From a virus: a stretch of DNA of 42,361 nt. This document shows, in pieces, positions 1 to 6,638 of this stretch (the stretch's first letter is position 1; each line of letters starts with the position of its first letter). Both the position numbers and the translations under genes were made by a program. The stretch covers positions 1-42,361 of IMG/VR virus record IMGVR_UViG_3300024500_000049, one strand, 5' to 3'. Under the pieces are notes generated by a model. The model searched no databases. It was not told where the DNA came from and saw only the letters and a program-made list of their open reading frames with translations.

Positions 1-1
1 T

Positions 2-904
2 ATACGTGCTCCGGAACGTCGTGTGTTTTATGTAGACGTTGGTAACATGCCCGCACACATGGCCATGAGCTTTGTTGAGCGTGTGAAAAATGAAATCAAT
101 CAACGTCGTATACCTAGCCAAGCAGGCGGCGGACAGAACATCATAGATGCTAGCTATAATCCGTTGAGCATCTCTGAAGACTACTTCTTTCCCCAGACCG
201 CAGAAGGTCGAGGATCAAAAGTAGATGTTCTACCAGGTGGTACTAATCTAGGCGAAATCGACGATCTACGCTACTTTACTAATAAACTATTCCGTGCTTT
301 GCGCATACCTAGCAGCTACTTGCCAACCATGCCTGACGACAGTCAAGCACAGCATGTGGATGGCAAAGTAGGCACAGCCTACATTCAAGAACTGCGTTTT
401 AACAAATATTGCGAACGTCTACAGAGCCTGATGATCGGAGAGTTTGATCTAGAATACAAGAGATGGTTGATAGATCAAGGCATCAATATTGACAATTCTC
501 TGTTTGAACTTAAATTTAATCCTCCACAAAACTTCGCAGCTTATCGTCAGAGCGAACTGGACAACGCTAGAGTACAGACGTTTGCTGCTTTACAAGAAGT
601 GCCTTACCTCAGCAAGCGTTTCTCTATGAAACGTTTCTTAGGATTGAGCCAAGAAGAGATCGTAGAAAACGAACGTATGTGGAAAGAAGAAAATGGTTCT
701 ACTGTAGCAGCAGCTCTAAACGCAGCAGCAGAATTGCGTGGAGTAGGAGTTACACCGGACGGTATTTCAGGCGATCTAGGCGATCAAACAGCAGAAGCAC
801 CAGAAGATATGGCAGCGGCTGCTGAACCAGGAACCTCAGAAGCACCAGAAACAGCAGCAGCTACAGCAGCACCGCCAGCACCACCGACTCAGCAGACTAT
901 CTAA
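2..904 (+). CDS. 20: Portal vertex protein gp20, C-terminal part (5' end cut by window)
   Basis: The reading frame is open at the left edge (first whole codon at base 2) and begins with RAPERRVFYVDVGNMP, a hallmark gp20 segment, so the GTG at 23 is internal and not the true start. About 300 residues are visible. T4 gp20 is a little over 500 residues, so roughly the N-terminal 40% lies outside. In T4-like phages twelve copies form the ring at the unique capsid vertex that nucleates prohead assembly, passes DNA during packaging and joins the neck. A second conserved stretch is LPGGTNLGEIDDLRYF near residue 78. From about residue 240 the chain becomes Ala/Pro/Glu/Thr-rich low complexity, a probably flexible tail. 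Position directly upstream of core, protease, scaffold and capsid genes matches T4 order. Identification is very secure. Confidence 0.96.
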   Translation: MRAPERRVFYVDVGNMPAHMAMSFVERVKNEINQRRIPSQAGGGQNIIDASYNPLSISEDYFFPQTAEGRGSKVDVLPGGTNLGEIDDLRYFTNKLFRALRIPSSYLPTMPDDSQAQHVDGKVGTAYIQELRFNKYCERLQSLMIGEFDLEYKRWLIDQGINIDNSLFELKFNPPQNFAAYRQSELDNARVQTFAALQEVPYLSKRFSMKRFLGLSQEEIVENERMWKEENGSTVAAALNAAAELRGVGVTPDGISGDLGDQTAEAPEDMAAAAEPGTSEAPETAAATAAPPAPPTQQTI

Positions 905-910
905 TAAATA
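903..910 (+). promoter_or_regulatory. Possible T4-type late promoter AATAAATA
   Basis: AATAAATA matches the T4 late consensus TATAAATA at 7 of 8 positions and overlaps the portal stop codon. By T4 geometry (start about 6 nt after the octamer) transcription would begin near 916, within the start codon of the 82-aa gene. It could therefore serve the next genes or give a leaderless message. It may be fortuitous because the stop codon supplies part of it. Confidence 0.3.
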
Positions 911-914
911 CAAG

Positions 915-1163
915 ATGAAACTTTACGAATTCTTCTATTTCAACGACCAACAAAACGAGTACGTAGACGACAAACGCTACGAAAATCGTGCTGATACCAG
1001 TGTCTTAAGAAAAGACGACACACGTAAGATTTCATTGACTCTTCGACAAATCAATCAGCTTCGCAAGCAAAGCGAAGCCCATCAGTTCGAACAGGCTGCT
1101 GAGCTAGAATTTATACAGCAGATGTATGGACAGAAACCTGAAGCAGAACAGCCCGCAGCCTAA
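915..1163 (+). CDS. Small conserved protein between portal and prohead core genes
   Basis: An 82-residue charged protein starting MKLYEFFYFNDQ. The middle (about residues 35-70) is predicted helical and rich in Arg, Gln and Glu, and the end is acidic and alanine-rich. It has no membrane segment or known catalytic motif. It lies 10 nt after the portal gene with no clear Shine-Dalgarno, and its 3' end overlaps the next gene by 38 nt, which suggests translational coupling. T4 has small prohead core genes 67 and 68 at this place, so a role in head assembly is a reasonable guess from position, but I do not see clear sequence similarity to either. The longer acidic protein at 1849 is the better gp67 candidate. 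That it is a real gene is likely; its function is unknown. Confidence 0.72.
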   Translation: MKLYEFFYFNDQQNEYVDDKRYENRADTSVLRKDDTRKISLTLRQINQLRKQSEAHQFEQAAELEFIQQMYGQKPEAEQPAA

Positions 1164-1755
1164 TAACACAGCATTTGTACTCGGTAACGGACGCAGTAGA
1201 CTGCGTGTAAATCTTGCTGAGATGAAAAAATGGGGCAAGATCTACGGCTGTAACGCACTATATCGAGAATTTGATCCAGACTTTCTAGTGGCAGTAGATG
1301 TCAAAATGATCAAAGAAATAGTAGCCGCGGGCTATCAATACAAGCGTCCTGTATGGACTAATCCTAATAAAGAAGTGTTAAATGAGCAGGGTATAAACTT
1401 TTTTAACCCTCATAAAGGTTGGAGCTCAGGTCCTACAGCACTTTGGTTAGCTGCTAGCCACGGCATAACCAACATCTATATTCTGGGTTTTGACTATCAA
1501 GGAATAGATCAAAAATTCAATAATGTATACGCAGACACTCCAAATTACAAGTGTAGCAGCGAACCTGCTACCTATTTTGGCAACTGGAGCAATCAAACTG
1601 AACGTGTGATCAAGGAAAATCAAAAAGTAATATTTACAAGGGTAGCAGAAAAAGATGCTTTCTGCCCTAAGAATCTGTCTGATATAACAGGCAATCTCCG
1701 ACATATCAATTTTGAACAGTTCGAAGAGGATTTTCCTGGTTGCGTATTTAAATAA
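1126..1755 (+). CDS. Putative Rossmann-like, MptE/GT42-type glycosyltransferase-fold protein
   Basis: A 209-residue protein. Near residue 18 is FVLGNGRSR, resembling the glycine-rich GNGPS loop that opens MptE-like (PF01973) and GT42 sialyltransferase folds. It is followed by a Cys-Asn pair (GCNALYREF), DFLVAVDVKM, and a later block SSGPTALWLAASHGI then IYILGFDYQG, which parallels the SG...A...G...IYLxGxDF block of those families. These resemblances are read by eye, and the Pro-Ser of the usual loop is replaced by Arg-Ser. A nucleotide or nucleotide-sugar binding role is inferred, not proven. ATG 1126 is the only ATG upstream of the glycine loop, so the 38-nt overlap with the preceding gene seems real. 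Finding an enzyme-like protein inside the head-assembly cluster is unusual. A 93-nt gap with a possible promoter follows. Confidence 0.8.
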   Translation: MDRNLKQNSPQPNNTAFVLGNGRSRLRVNLAEMKKWGKIYGCNALYREFDPDFLVAVDVKMIKEIVAAGYQYKRPVWTNPNKEVLNEQGINFFNPHKGWSSGPTALWLAASHGITNIYILGFDYQGIDQKFNNVYADTPNYKCSSEPATYFGNWSNQTERVIKENQKVIFTRVAEKDAFCPKNLSDITGNLRHINFEQFEEDFPGCVFK

Positions 1756-1804
1756 TCAAAATTGATCAAAAAAGCATCATTTAATACCCAAATATTATCT
1801 TAGC

Positions 1805-1812
1805 ATTAAATA
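1805..1812 (+). promoter_or_regulatory. Possible late promoter ATTAAATA before the prohead core gene
   Basis: ATTAAATA resembles the T4 late consensus TATAAATA but differs at positions 1, 2 and 3. It sits in the only sizeable gap of the head module, 37 nt before ATG 1849, and would give a leader of about 30 nt containing the strong AGGAGG site at 1836-1841. Weak by sequence, supported by position. Confidence 0.35.
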
Positions 1813-1848
1813 TATTCGACAGCCCCACAATATTCAGGAGGAATTAAC

Positions 1849-2745
1849 ATGGCAGACAAGAATAAAATCGCAGAAATGCTAGAGCATATCGTAAACAACG
1901 ATACCGCTAAAGCAGAAGAAATCTTCCACAACTACGTAGTGGAAAAATCCCGTGAAATTTACGAAAATCTAATCGAAAGCGAATTAGAAGAAGAAGATCT
2001 AGGCGAAGAAGACGACGAAGAAAATGATGACATGGATGAGTCATTTGAAGACGTCGAAATGGGCGAAGCTGATGATGAAACTGACGACATGATCGACGAT
2101 ATGGAAGGCGATGATGAAGGCGGTGAAGAAGGCGAAGAAAACCCATTCGGTGACGAAGAAGGCGAAGAAGGCCATGACGAAGATGCTGAAGCAACCAAGG
2201 GCGATATCAAAGACCTAGCTTCTGCTATCGACGAACTACAAGCAGCTTTTGACCAATTCCTACAAGGCGAACAGCATGAAGAAGAAACAGGCGAACCAGG
2301 TGACCACGCAGGACACATGGACGCTGCTGCTGACGCACTAGATGGTTCAGAAGAATTTGAAACAGTCGAAGACCTAGACACAGTACGTGAATACGTAGAA
2401 AAAGTTGGTAACGATTGGGACAAAAACAATCAGAAAGGCGAAGGCAAGGCCGTAGGCGCACAGTCTGGTTCAGTAACAGGTGCTACAAATACCAAGAGCA
2501 CAGTAGCTGGCAAGAATGACATGGGCGGAACAACTGCTAACATCGCAAAAGGCGGCGAAGGCGGTGGTTCAGAAACAGGTCTAAGCAAGAACAAGCCACA
2601 AGACATGAACACAGGTAACATCAATGTTCCTGGTGGAAAAGCAGGCAGTGCTTTTTCTAAGAAAGAACCAGGACATGGCGCAGAAAAGAAAGGTTCAGGC
2701 GAATCAGCTGATAACACAGCAAGTCTTTTCCGCGGTAAGAAGTAA
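1849..2745 (+). CDS. Prohead core protein, gp67-like, expanded
   Basis: A 298-residue, extremely acidic protein. Residues 1-45 are helical (AEMLEHIVNND, KSREIYENLIESEL) and match the pattern of T4 gp67 and related prohead core proteins: a short helix region followed by an acidic run. Residues about 45-115 are nearly all Glu, Asp and Gly. A predicted helix (IDELQAAFDQFLQG) follows, then a Gly/Ser/Lys-rich disordered C-terminus ending FRGKK. T4 gp67 is only 80 residues, so this is about 3.7 times longer. In T4 such core proteins fill the prohead with scaffold gp22 and are degraded by gp21. Several (L/I)-x-E sites, the gp21 target pattern, are present. The gene has a textbook AGGAGG site 7 nt before ATG and lies 14 nt upstream of gp21. 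Assignment as core protein is good; strict orthology to gp67 is less certain. Confidence 0.85.
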   Translation: MADKNKIAEMLEHIVNNDTAKAEEIFHNYVVEKSREIYENLIESELEEEDLGEEDDEENDDMDESFEDVEMGEADDETDDMIDDMEGDDEGGEEGEENPFGDEEGEEGHDEDAEATKGDIKDLASAIDELQAAFDQFLQGEQHEEETGEPGDHAGHMDAAADALDGSEEFETVEDLDTVREYVEKVGNDWDKNNQKGEGKAVGAQSGSVTGATNTKSTVAGKNDMGGTTANIAKGGEGGGSETGLSKNKPQDMNTGNINVPGGKAGSAFSKKEPGHGAEKKGSGESADNTASLFRGKK

Positions 2746-2759
2746 TCGGAGCCCTTTAG

Positions 2760-3392
2760 GTGAAAAACTACCTTAGAGAAAATCTGAGTTTCGACCAAGC
2801 GCAATTGGTTCTTGAAAGTTCCGAGGAAGGGGATAGAAAGACCCTGCATCTCCACGGTATCTGTATCCAAGGTGATATCAGAAACCAGAATCAGCGTGTT
2901 TATCCCTCTACTGAAATTGCTCGGGCTGTCAAAACTATCAACGAACAGATTGCGGGTGGATATTCAGTTCTAGGGGAAGTGGATCATCCTGCTGATCTAC
3001 GCATAAATTTGGACCGTGTTAGTCACATGATCACTAAGATGTGGATGGACGGCCCAAATGGTTACGGTAAGATAAAAATACTTCCAACTCCTATGGGACA
3101 ATTAATTCAAACCATGTTGGAGAACGGAGTGAAACTAGGCGTATCAAGCAGGGGTTCCGGTAACGTTTCAGAAGATGGCAGCGGTAAGGTTTCTGATTTT
3201 GAAATCATTACCGTTGACATTGTCGCACAACCAAGCGCCCCGGGAGCGTATCCCACACCAGTTTACGAAGCATTAATGAACACAACAGGCGGTTATAAGG
3301 CATTGAATATAGCAAGGGAAGTCCAAGGCGATCCTAAGGCACAGAAATACGTAGCAGAGAGCTTGATGAGAATCATCAAGACCCTCAAATAA
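2760..3392 (+). CDS. 21: Prohead core protease gp21
   Basis: A 210-residue protein matching the gp21 serine protease family of T4-like phages, which matures the prohead by cutting scaffold, core and capsid proteins after (L/I)-x-E. Visible landmarks: NRNxR-like motif NQNQRVYPS (residues 43-50), LGEVDHP with the putative catalytic His76, GVSSRGSG with the putative catalytic Ser129/Ser130, and VSDFEIITVDIV near residue 145, followed by AQPSAPGA. The start is GTG at 2760: GGAG lies 8 nt upstream, the N-terminus has the length expected from the family, and no in-frame ATG occurs before residue 90. It is followed 16 nt later by gp22. T4 gp21 is 212 residues, so the length is normal. Confidence 0.95.
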   Translation: MKNYLRENLSFDQAQLVLESSEEGDRKTLHLHGICIQGDIRNQNQRVYPSTEIARAVKTINEQIAGGYSVLGEVDHPADLRINLDRVSHMITKMWMDGPNGYGKIKILPTPMGQLIQTMLENGVKLGVSSRGSGNVSEDGSGKVSDFEIITVDIVAQPSAPGAYPTPVYEALMNTTGGYKALNIAREVQGDPKAQKYVAESLMRIIKTLK

Positions 3393-3408
3393 TTTGTAGG
3401 AGAATCAC

Positions 3409-4500
3409 ATGCTAGATATAGTAAAACAATTATTCGAAAACAATGTGATTTCCGAAGAGATCAAGTCGGAAATTGAATCCGCTTGGCAAACAAAGATTCA
3501 AGAAAATCGCGATGAAGTTACAGCTACACTTCGTGAAGAGTTCGCACAAAAGTACGAACACGATAAGGGCGTGATGGTTGAAGCTATTGACAAAATGATC
3601 AGTGATCGTCTACAAGGTGAGCTCGAAGAGCTTGCTGAAGACAGAAATCAATTAGTCGAAGCCAAAGCCAAGTACGCTAAGAAAATGAAAGATGATGCTA
3701 AGAAGATGGAGAGCTTTGTGCTTTCTAGACTCGCTGGCGAACTTTCAGAACTACACGAAGATCGCAAGTCTGTAGCAGAAAATTTTGCTAAACTAGAAAC
3801 GTTCATTGTTAACGCTCTAGCTAAAGAAATTGCTGAATTCCACACTGACAAGAAAGACCTAGCAGAAACAAAAGTCAAACTAGTCCGTGAAGCCAAAGCA
3901 AAATTTGAACAAGTCAAGTCTGATTTCGTTAAGAAGGCTACCAAAGTCGTTGAAGCTACTGTTACCAACAAGCTAGCTTCAGAGATGAGCCAACTGAAAG
4001 AAGACATCGAAGTCGCTCGCAAGAATGATTTCGGTCGCAGAATCTTCGAAGCTTATGCTAGCGAATATGCTTCTAGCCACTTAAATGAGAAGTCTGAAAC
4101 TTCAAAACTACTTCGTGTAGTTAGGGAGAAAGAAGCTGCTCTAGCAGAGGCTAAGAAAGCCATTGATGATAAGCAGTCCGTTGTCGAAAGCAAGGACCGC
4201 GAAATTCGTATCATGAAAGATACGGTACAACGTAGAGAAATTATGAGCGAACTGTTAAGCCCACTCGCCGGAGAGAAGAAAACGGTGATGAGCGAACTGC
4301 TTGAATCCGTTCAAACAGAAAAACTCCGTGGTGCATTTGACAAGTATCTCCCAGCCGTTATGGCCGGCGAGGCTCCTAAAAAGAAGGCAATTACAGAAGG
4401 CATTGAAGTTACAGGCAACAAGCAGGCTACTACAGTCAGCGGAGAAGAAAAGACCGCTGAGATTTTTACCATCCGCAAGCTCGCGGGACTTAAAGTTTAA
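3409..4500 (+). CDS. 22: Prohead scaffold protein gp22
   Basis: A 363-residue, almost entirely charged, helical and coiled-coil protein, as expected for the main internal scaffold around which gp23 assembles. Residues about 20-265 are Lys/Glu/Ala-rich helices with repeated L-S-E-L-x-E-D-(R/K) elements. The conserved C-terminal block runs from about residue 280 (RREIMSELLSPLAGEKKTVM, then ELLESVQTEKLRGAFDKYLP), which is characteristic of gp22 in T4-like phages. AITEG at residues 327-331 fits the gp21 cleavage pattern (I-T-E). It has a clear TAGGAG ribosome site. It lies between gp21 and gp23 with short gaps (16 and 11 nt), so one operon is likely. T4 gp22 is 269 residues; this one is longer through extra coiled coil. 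Confidence 0.94.
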   Translation: MLDIVKQLFENNVISEEIKSEIESAWQTKIQENRDEVTATLREEFAQKYEHDKGVMVEAIDKMISDRLQGELEELAEDRNQLVEAKAKYAKKMKDDAKKMESFVLSRLAGELSELHEDRKSVAENFAKLETFIVNALAKEIAEFHTDKKDLAETKVKLVREAKAKFEQVKSDFVKKATKVVEATVTNKLASEMSQLKEDIEVARKNDFGRRIFEAYASEYASSHLNEKSETSKLLRVVREKEAALAEAKKAIDDKQSVVESKDREIRIMKDTVQRREIMSELLSPLAGEKKTVMSELLESVQTEKLRGAFDKYLPAVMAGEAPKKKAITEGIEVTGNKQATTVSGEEKTAEIFTIRKLAGLKV

Positions 4501-4511
4501 GGAGAACAATA

Positions 4512-5690
4512 ATGTCAGAACTATTAGAGTCACGCTGGCAGGAAACCAAAGAGGCACTACTTGAAGGCCTTCAAGGAACTCGTCGTACGGTGATGGCAAC
4601 AACTCTGGAAAATACCCGCAAGTATTTGTCGGAGTCAGCCACCGCTGGTGCTACTTCTGCCGGTAACGTCGCAACCCTAAATCGTGTGATCCTTCCAGTG
4701 ATCAGACGTGTAATGCCAACTGTCATCGCAAATGAACTAGTTGGTGTACAACCAATGACTGGTCCAGTTGGTCAAATCCACACCCTACGTGTTCGCTATG
4801 CGGACAGCGCAGGTGGTGTAACAGCTGGTGAAGAAGCATTGAGCCCATTCAAGATCGCTGCTTCATATTCTGGTAATGCTGCTGGTTCTTCATCAACAGC
4901 CGCCGCAGGTGCTACAACAGCAGCACTAGAAGGCGTTGCTGGTAAGAAGATGAGCATCCAAATCTTGAAGCAAACAGTAGAAGCAAAGACCCGCAAGCTA
5001 TCAGCTCGTTGGACTTTTGAAGCTGCTCAAGATGCACAAGCCCAACAAGGCATTGACATCGAAGCAGAAATCATGGCTGCTTTGGCTCAAGAAATCACTG
5101 CTGAAATCGACCAAGAAGTTCTAGGTTCACTACGTAACCTAGCTGGTACAGGATCAGAAACATACGACCAGACCGCTGTGTCAGGTACTGCTACATTCGT
5201 TGGTGACGAACATGCTGCCCTAGCTGTTCTAATCAATCGTCAAGCAAACCTAATCGCTCAGCGTACACGTCGTGGTGCTGGTAACTACGCTGTAGTTTCA
5301 CCATTCGCACTAACAATCCTACAGAGCGCAACAACTTCTGCTTTTGCTCGCACTACAGAAGGCACATTCGAAGCTCCAACAAACACCAAGTTCGTTGGTA
5401 CTTTGAACAGCGCAATGAAAGTGTACGTAGACGCCTATGCTGCTAACAACGCACCTGTGCTAGTTGGCTACAAGGGCTCAAGTGAAAGTGATGCTCCAGC
5501 ATTCTACTGCCCATACATCCCATTGATGTCAAGTGGTGTTGTGCTTGATCCAACAACTTTCGAACCAGTCGTGAGCTTCATGACAAGATATGGCTATGTT
5601 GAACTAAGCAACACAGCATCATCTCTTGGTAATGCTGCTGACTACTTGGCTCGTGTTGAAATCACAGACACAAGCGTAAGCTTCAAGTAA
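4512..5690 (+). CDS. 23: Major capsid protein gp23
   Basis: A 392-residue HK97-fold major capsid protein. The block from residue 40 (SESATAGATSAGN, RVILPVIRRVMPTVIANEL, VGVQPMTGPVGQIHTLRVRY) is the classic gp23 signature, and the C-terminal part carries GYKGSSESDAPAFYCPY and FMTRYG as in other gp23. The gp21 cleavage pattern L-S-E occurs at residues 39-41, so mature protein should start at Ser42, removing a shorter propeptide than T4's 65 residues. T4 gp23 has 521 residues. The reduction seems to lie mainly after the RVRY block (about residues 105-150), where T4 has its insertion domain. No gp24 vertex gene follows. It has a strong AAGGAG site, and transcription probably ends at the hairpins just downstream, so this is likely the end of the head operon and the most highly expressed gene. 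Confidence 0.97.
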   Translation: MSELLESRWQETKEALLEGLQGTRRTVMATTLENTRKYLSESATAGATSAGNVATLNRVILPVIRRVMPTVIANELVGVQPMTGPVGQIHTLRVRYADSAGGVTAGEEALSPFKIAASYSGNAAGSSSTAAAGATTAALEGVAGKKMSIQILKQTVEAKTRKLSARWTFEAAQDAQAQQGIDIEAEIMAALAQEITAEIDQEVLGSLRNLAGTGSETYDQTAVSGTATFVGDEHAALAVLINRQANLIAQRTRRGAGNYAVVSPFALTILQSATTSAFARTTEGTFEAPTNTKFVGTLNSAMKVYVDAYAANNAPVLVGYKGSSESDAPAFYCPYIPLMSSGVVLDPTTFEPVVSFMTRYGYVELSNTASSLGNAADYLARVEITDTSVSFK

Positions 5691-5695
5691 TCAAA

Positions 5696-5711
5696 AACAG
5701 ATTCGTCTGTT
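5696..5711 (+). terminator. Stem-loop with TTCG tetraloop after gp23
   Basis: A perfect 6-bp stem, AACAGA / TCTGTT, encloses TTCG, a member of the very stable UNCG tetraloop class. It starts 5 nt after the gp23 stop and is separated by one base from the main terminator hairpin. It probably stabilises the 3' end of the capsid mRNA or assists termination; it has no T-tract of its own. Confidence 0.6.
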
Positions 5712-5712
5712 C

Positions 5713-5739
5713 GAAAGGCCCTACGGGGCCTTTCTTTTT
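5713..5739 (+). terminator. Rho-independent terminator after gp23
   Basis: A perfect 9-bp stem, GAAAGGCCC (5713-5721) and GGGCCTTTC (5726-5734), closes a TACG tetraloop, giving the exceptionally stable C(UACG)G arrangement, and is followed directly by TTTTT (5735-5739). This is a canonical intrinsic terminator ending the head operon. Confidence 0.93.
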
Positions 5740-5741
5740 GA

Positions 5742-5749
5742 CTTAAATA
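5742..5749 (+). promoter_or_regulatory. Possible late promoter CTTAAATA
   Basis: CTTAAATA matches TATAAATA at 6 of 8 positions, lies immediately after the terminator and would start transcription at about 5755, exactly the A of the next ATG. That gene has no Shine-Dalgarno, so a leaderless transcript is conceivable. Weak on sequence alone. Confidence 0.3.
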
Positions 5750-5754
5750 TTGAT

Positions 5755-6309
5755 ATGGAACAAATTACTACCTGGAAAACTCCGATAGCTGTACAAGAGA
5801 TAGTCGTTGACGACGGAATATCTTGGGATCTATCTGCTTTTAATAATCTCGACAAACTAGATTTTAAACAGATTAAAACACACGAACCGTTACAGGGCAT
5901 TTCTAATACTACGTTTAATAGAGATGGCATGACTATAATGGAAACAAACAAATTGGTTTTTACTGGTTTTAATTTTTCTGTCACAGGTAATATACTAGGA
6001 ATAGAATTAGAAATAAAAGGTCAGCGTTATTCTAGAGTTACTGATCAGATCGTACAGTTACACCTAAATGAACGCATAGGTCAAAACATGAAGCAGTTAT
6101 CAGATATAAATGAAAATTATTTTTCCTATGGTGGCCCTACTGATCTTTGGCAGGATCAAAATCATCTTAGCAATCTTACAGCAGCTAAAATTAATGATCC
6201 ATTATTTGGAATCATGCTACAATTTAGAAGCCATCCGCATTTTCCTCATAGAGACACAGCTTATGTCGACCAACTGAGAATGCGTGTTTACTATGACGAC
6301 GGCGCTTGA
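5755..6309 (+). CDS. Unrecognised beta-rich protein, probably virion or assembly
   Basis: A 184-residue protein that I do not recognise. Its pattern of alternating hydrophobic residues (LVFTGFNFSVTGNILGIELEI near residues 60-85, QLRMRVYYDDG at the end) suggests a beta-sandwich, as in many neck, tail or decoration proteins. There are no cysteines, signal peptide or membrane helices. It follows the capsid terminator directly and opens the block of small genes before the giant fibres. It lacks a visible ribosome site and may rely on a leaderless start or on read-through coupling. The following gene overlaps it by 17 nt. Codon use matches its neighbours. A structural role is inferred from position only. 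Confidence 0.75.
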   Translation: MEQITTWKTPIAVQEIVVDDGISWDLSAFNNLDKLDFKQIKTHEPLQGISNTTFNRDGMTIMETNKLVFTGFNFSVTGNILGIELEIKGQRYSRVTDQIVQLHLNERIGQNMKQLSDINENYFSYGGPTDLWQDQNHLSNLTAAKINDPLFGIMLQFRSHPHFPHRDTAYVDQLRMRVYYDDGA

Positions 6310-6568
6310 TCAACCAAGAGATTTTAAAGAAATAAGAGATCGTATAAACGACTGGCGCAGACGCTTTCCTATGTTTAACCATGATGTTAAACGGATAGAA
6401 CGAATAGTAGAAAATCATATACAAGAATACAGCACAGCGTTAGTCTATTATAGACAGACCAAGCAGAAAAAATATCTAGAACAAGCACAAAATCACATAG
6501 ATGAGATAGACAGAGTGATTAATACTGTGGAAAAAGTACAGTTGATAGCATTGTTAGCCCGTAGATAA
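6293..6568 (+). CDS. Small helical protein of unknown function
   Basis: A 91-residue protein if started at ATG 6293; an upstream in-frame GTG at 6284 would add three residues. I prefer the ATG because it begins a compact product (MTTALDQPRDFK) and still overlaps the preceding gene by only 17 nt. The sequence is strongly helical and charged (INDWRRRFPMF, then a long helix with KKYLEQAQNHIDEIDRVINTVEK), consistent with a small coiled-coil accessory or chaperone. Translational coupling with the upstream gene is likely. No family is recognised. Confidence 0.72.
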   Translation: MTTALDQPRDFKEIRDRINDWRRRFPMFNHDVKRIERIVENHIQEYSTALVYYRQTKQKKYLEQAQNHIDEIDRVINTVEKVQLIALLARR

Positions 6569-6571
6569 ATA
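6564..6571 (+). promoter_or_regulatory. T4-type late promoter GATAAATA
   Basis: GATAAATA matches 7 of 8 positions of the T4 late consensus, overlaps the stop of the helical protein gene and lies 67 nt before ATG 6639. The predicted start at about 6577 gives a leader of about 62 nt, which contains a short GC-rich hairpin (ATGCGG 6589-6594 with CCGCGT 6601-6606, including one G-T pair) and an AAGGAG ribosome site. Confidence 0.65.
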
Positions 6572-6638
6572 AAGTATCTAAGTTTATTATGCGGCACCCA
6601 CCGCGTAGACCTAGAACGTCAACATAAGGAGAAAACAA

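Noticed and set aside
23-904. GTG at 23 as start of the portal gene
   Set aside because: The frame is open upstream to base 2 and those codons encode the conserved gp20 residues RAPERR.
915-1755. Programmed frameshift joining the 82-aa and 209-aa genes
   Set aside because: The overlap contains no obvious slippery run with structure, and the second frame has its own ATG before the conserved loop, so two overlapping genes is simpler.
1907-2461. Several long antisense reading frames opposite the acidic core gene
   Set aside because: They mirror the GAA/GAC-rich codons of the core gene, giving Leu/Arg- or Ser-rich nonsense products, and have no ribosome sites.
4301-4564. 87-codon + strand frame spanning the gp22/gp23 junction
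   Set aside because: It overlaps gp22 and the start of gp23 in another frame and lacks family features; both flanking genes are well identified.
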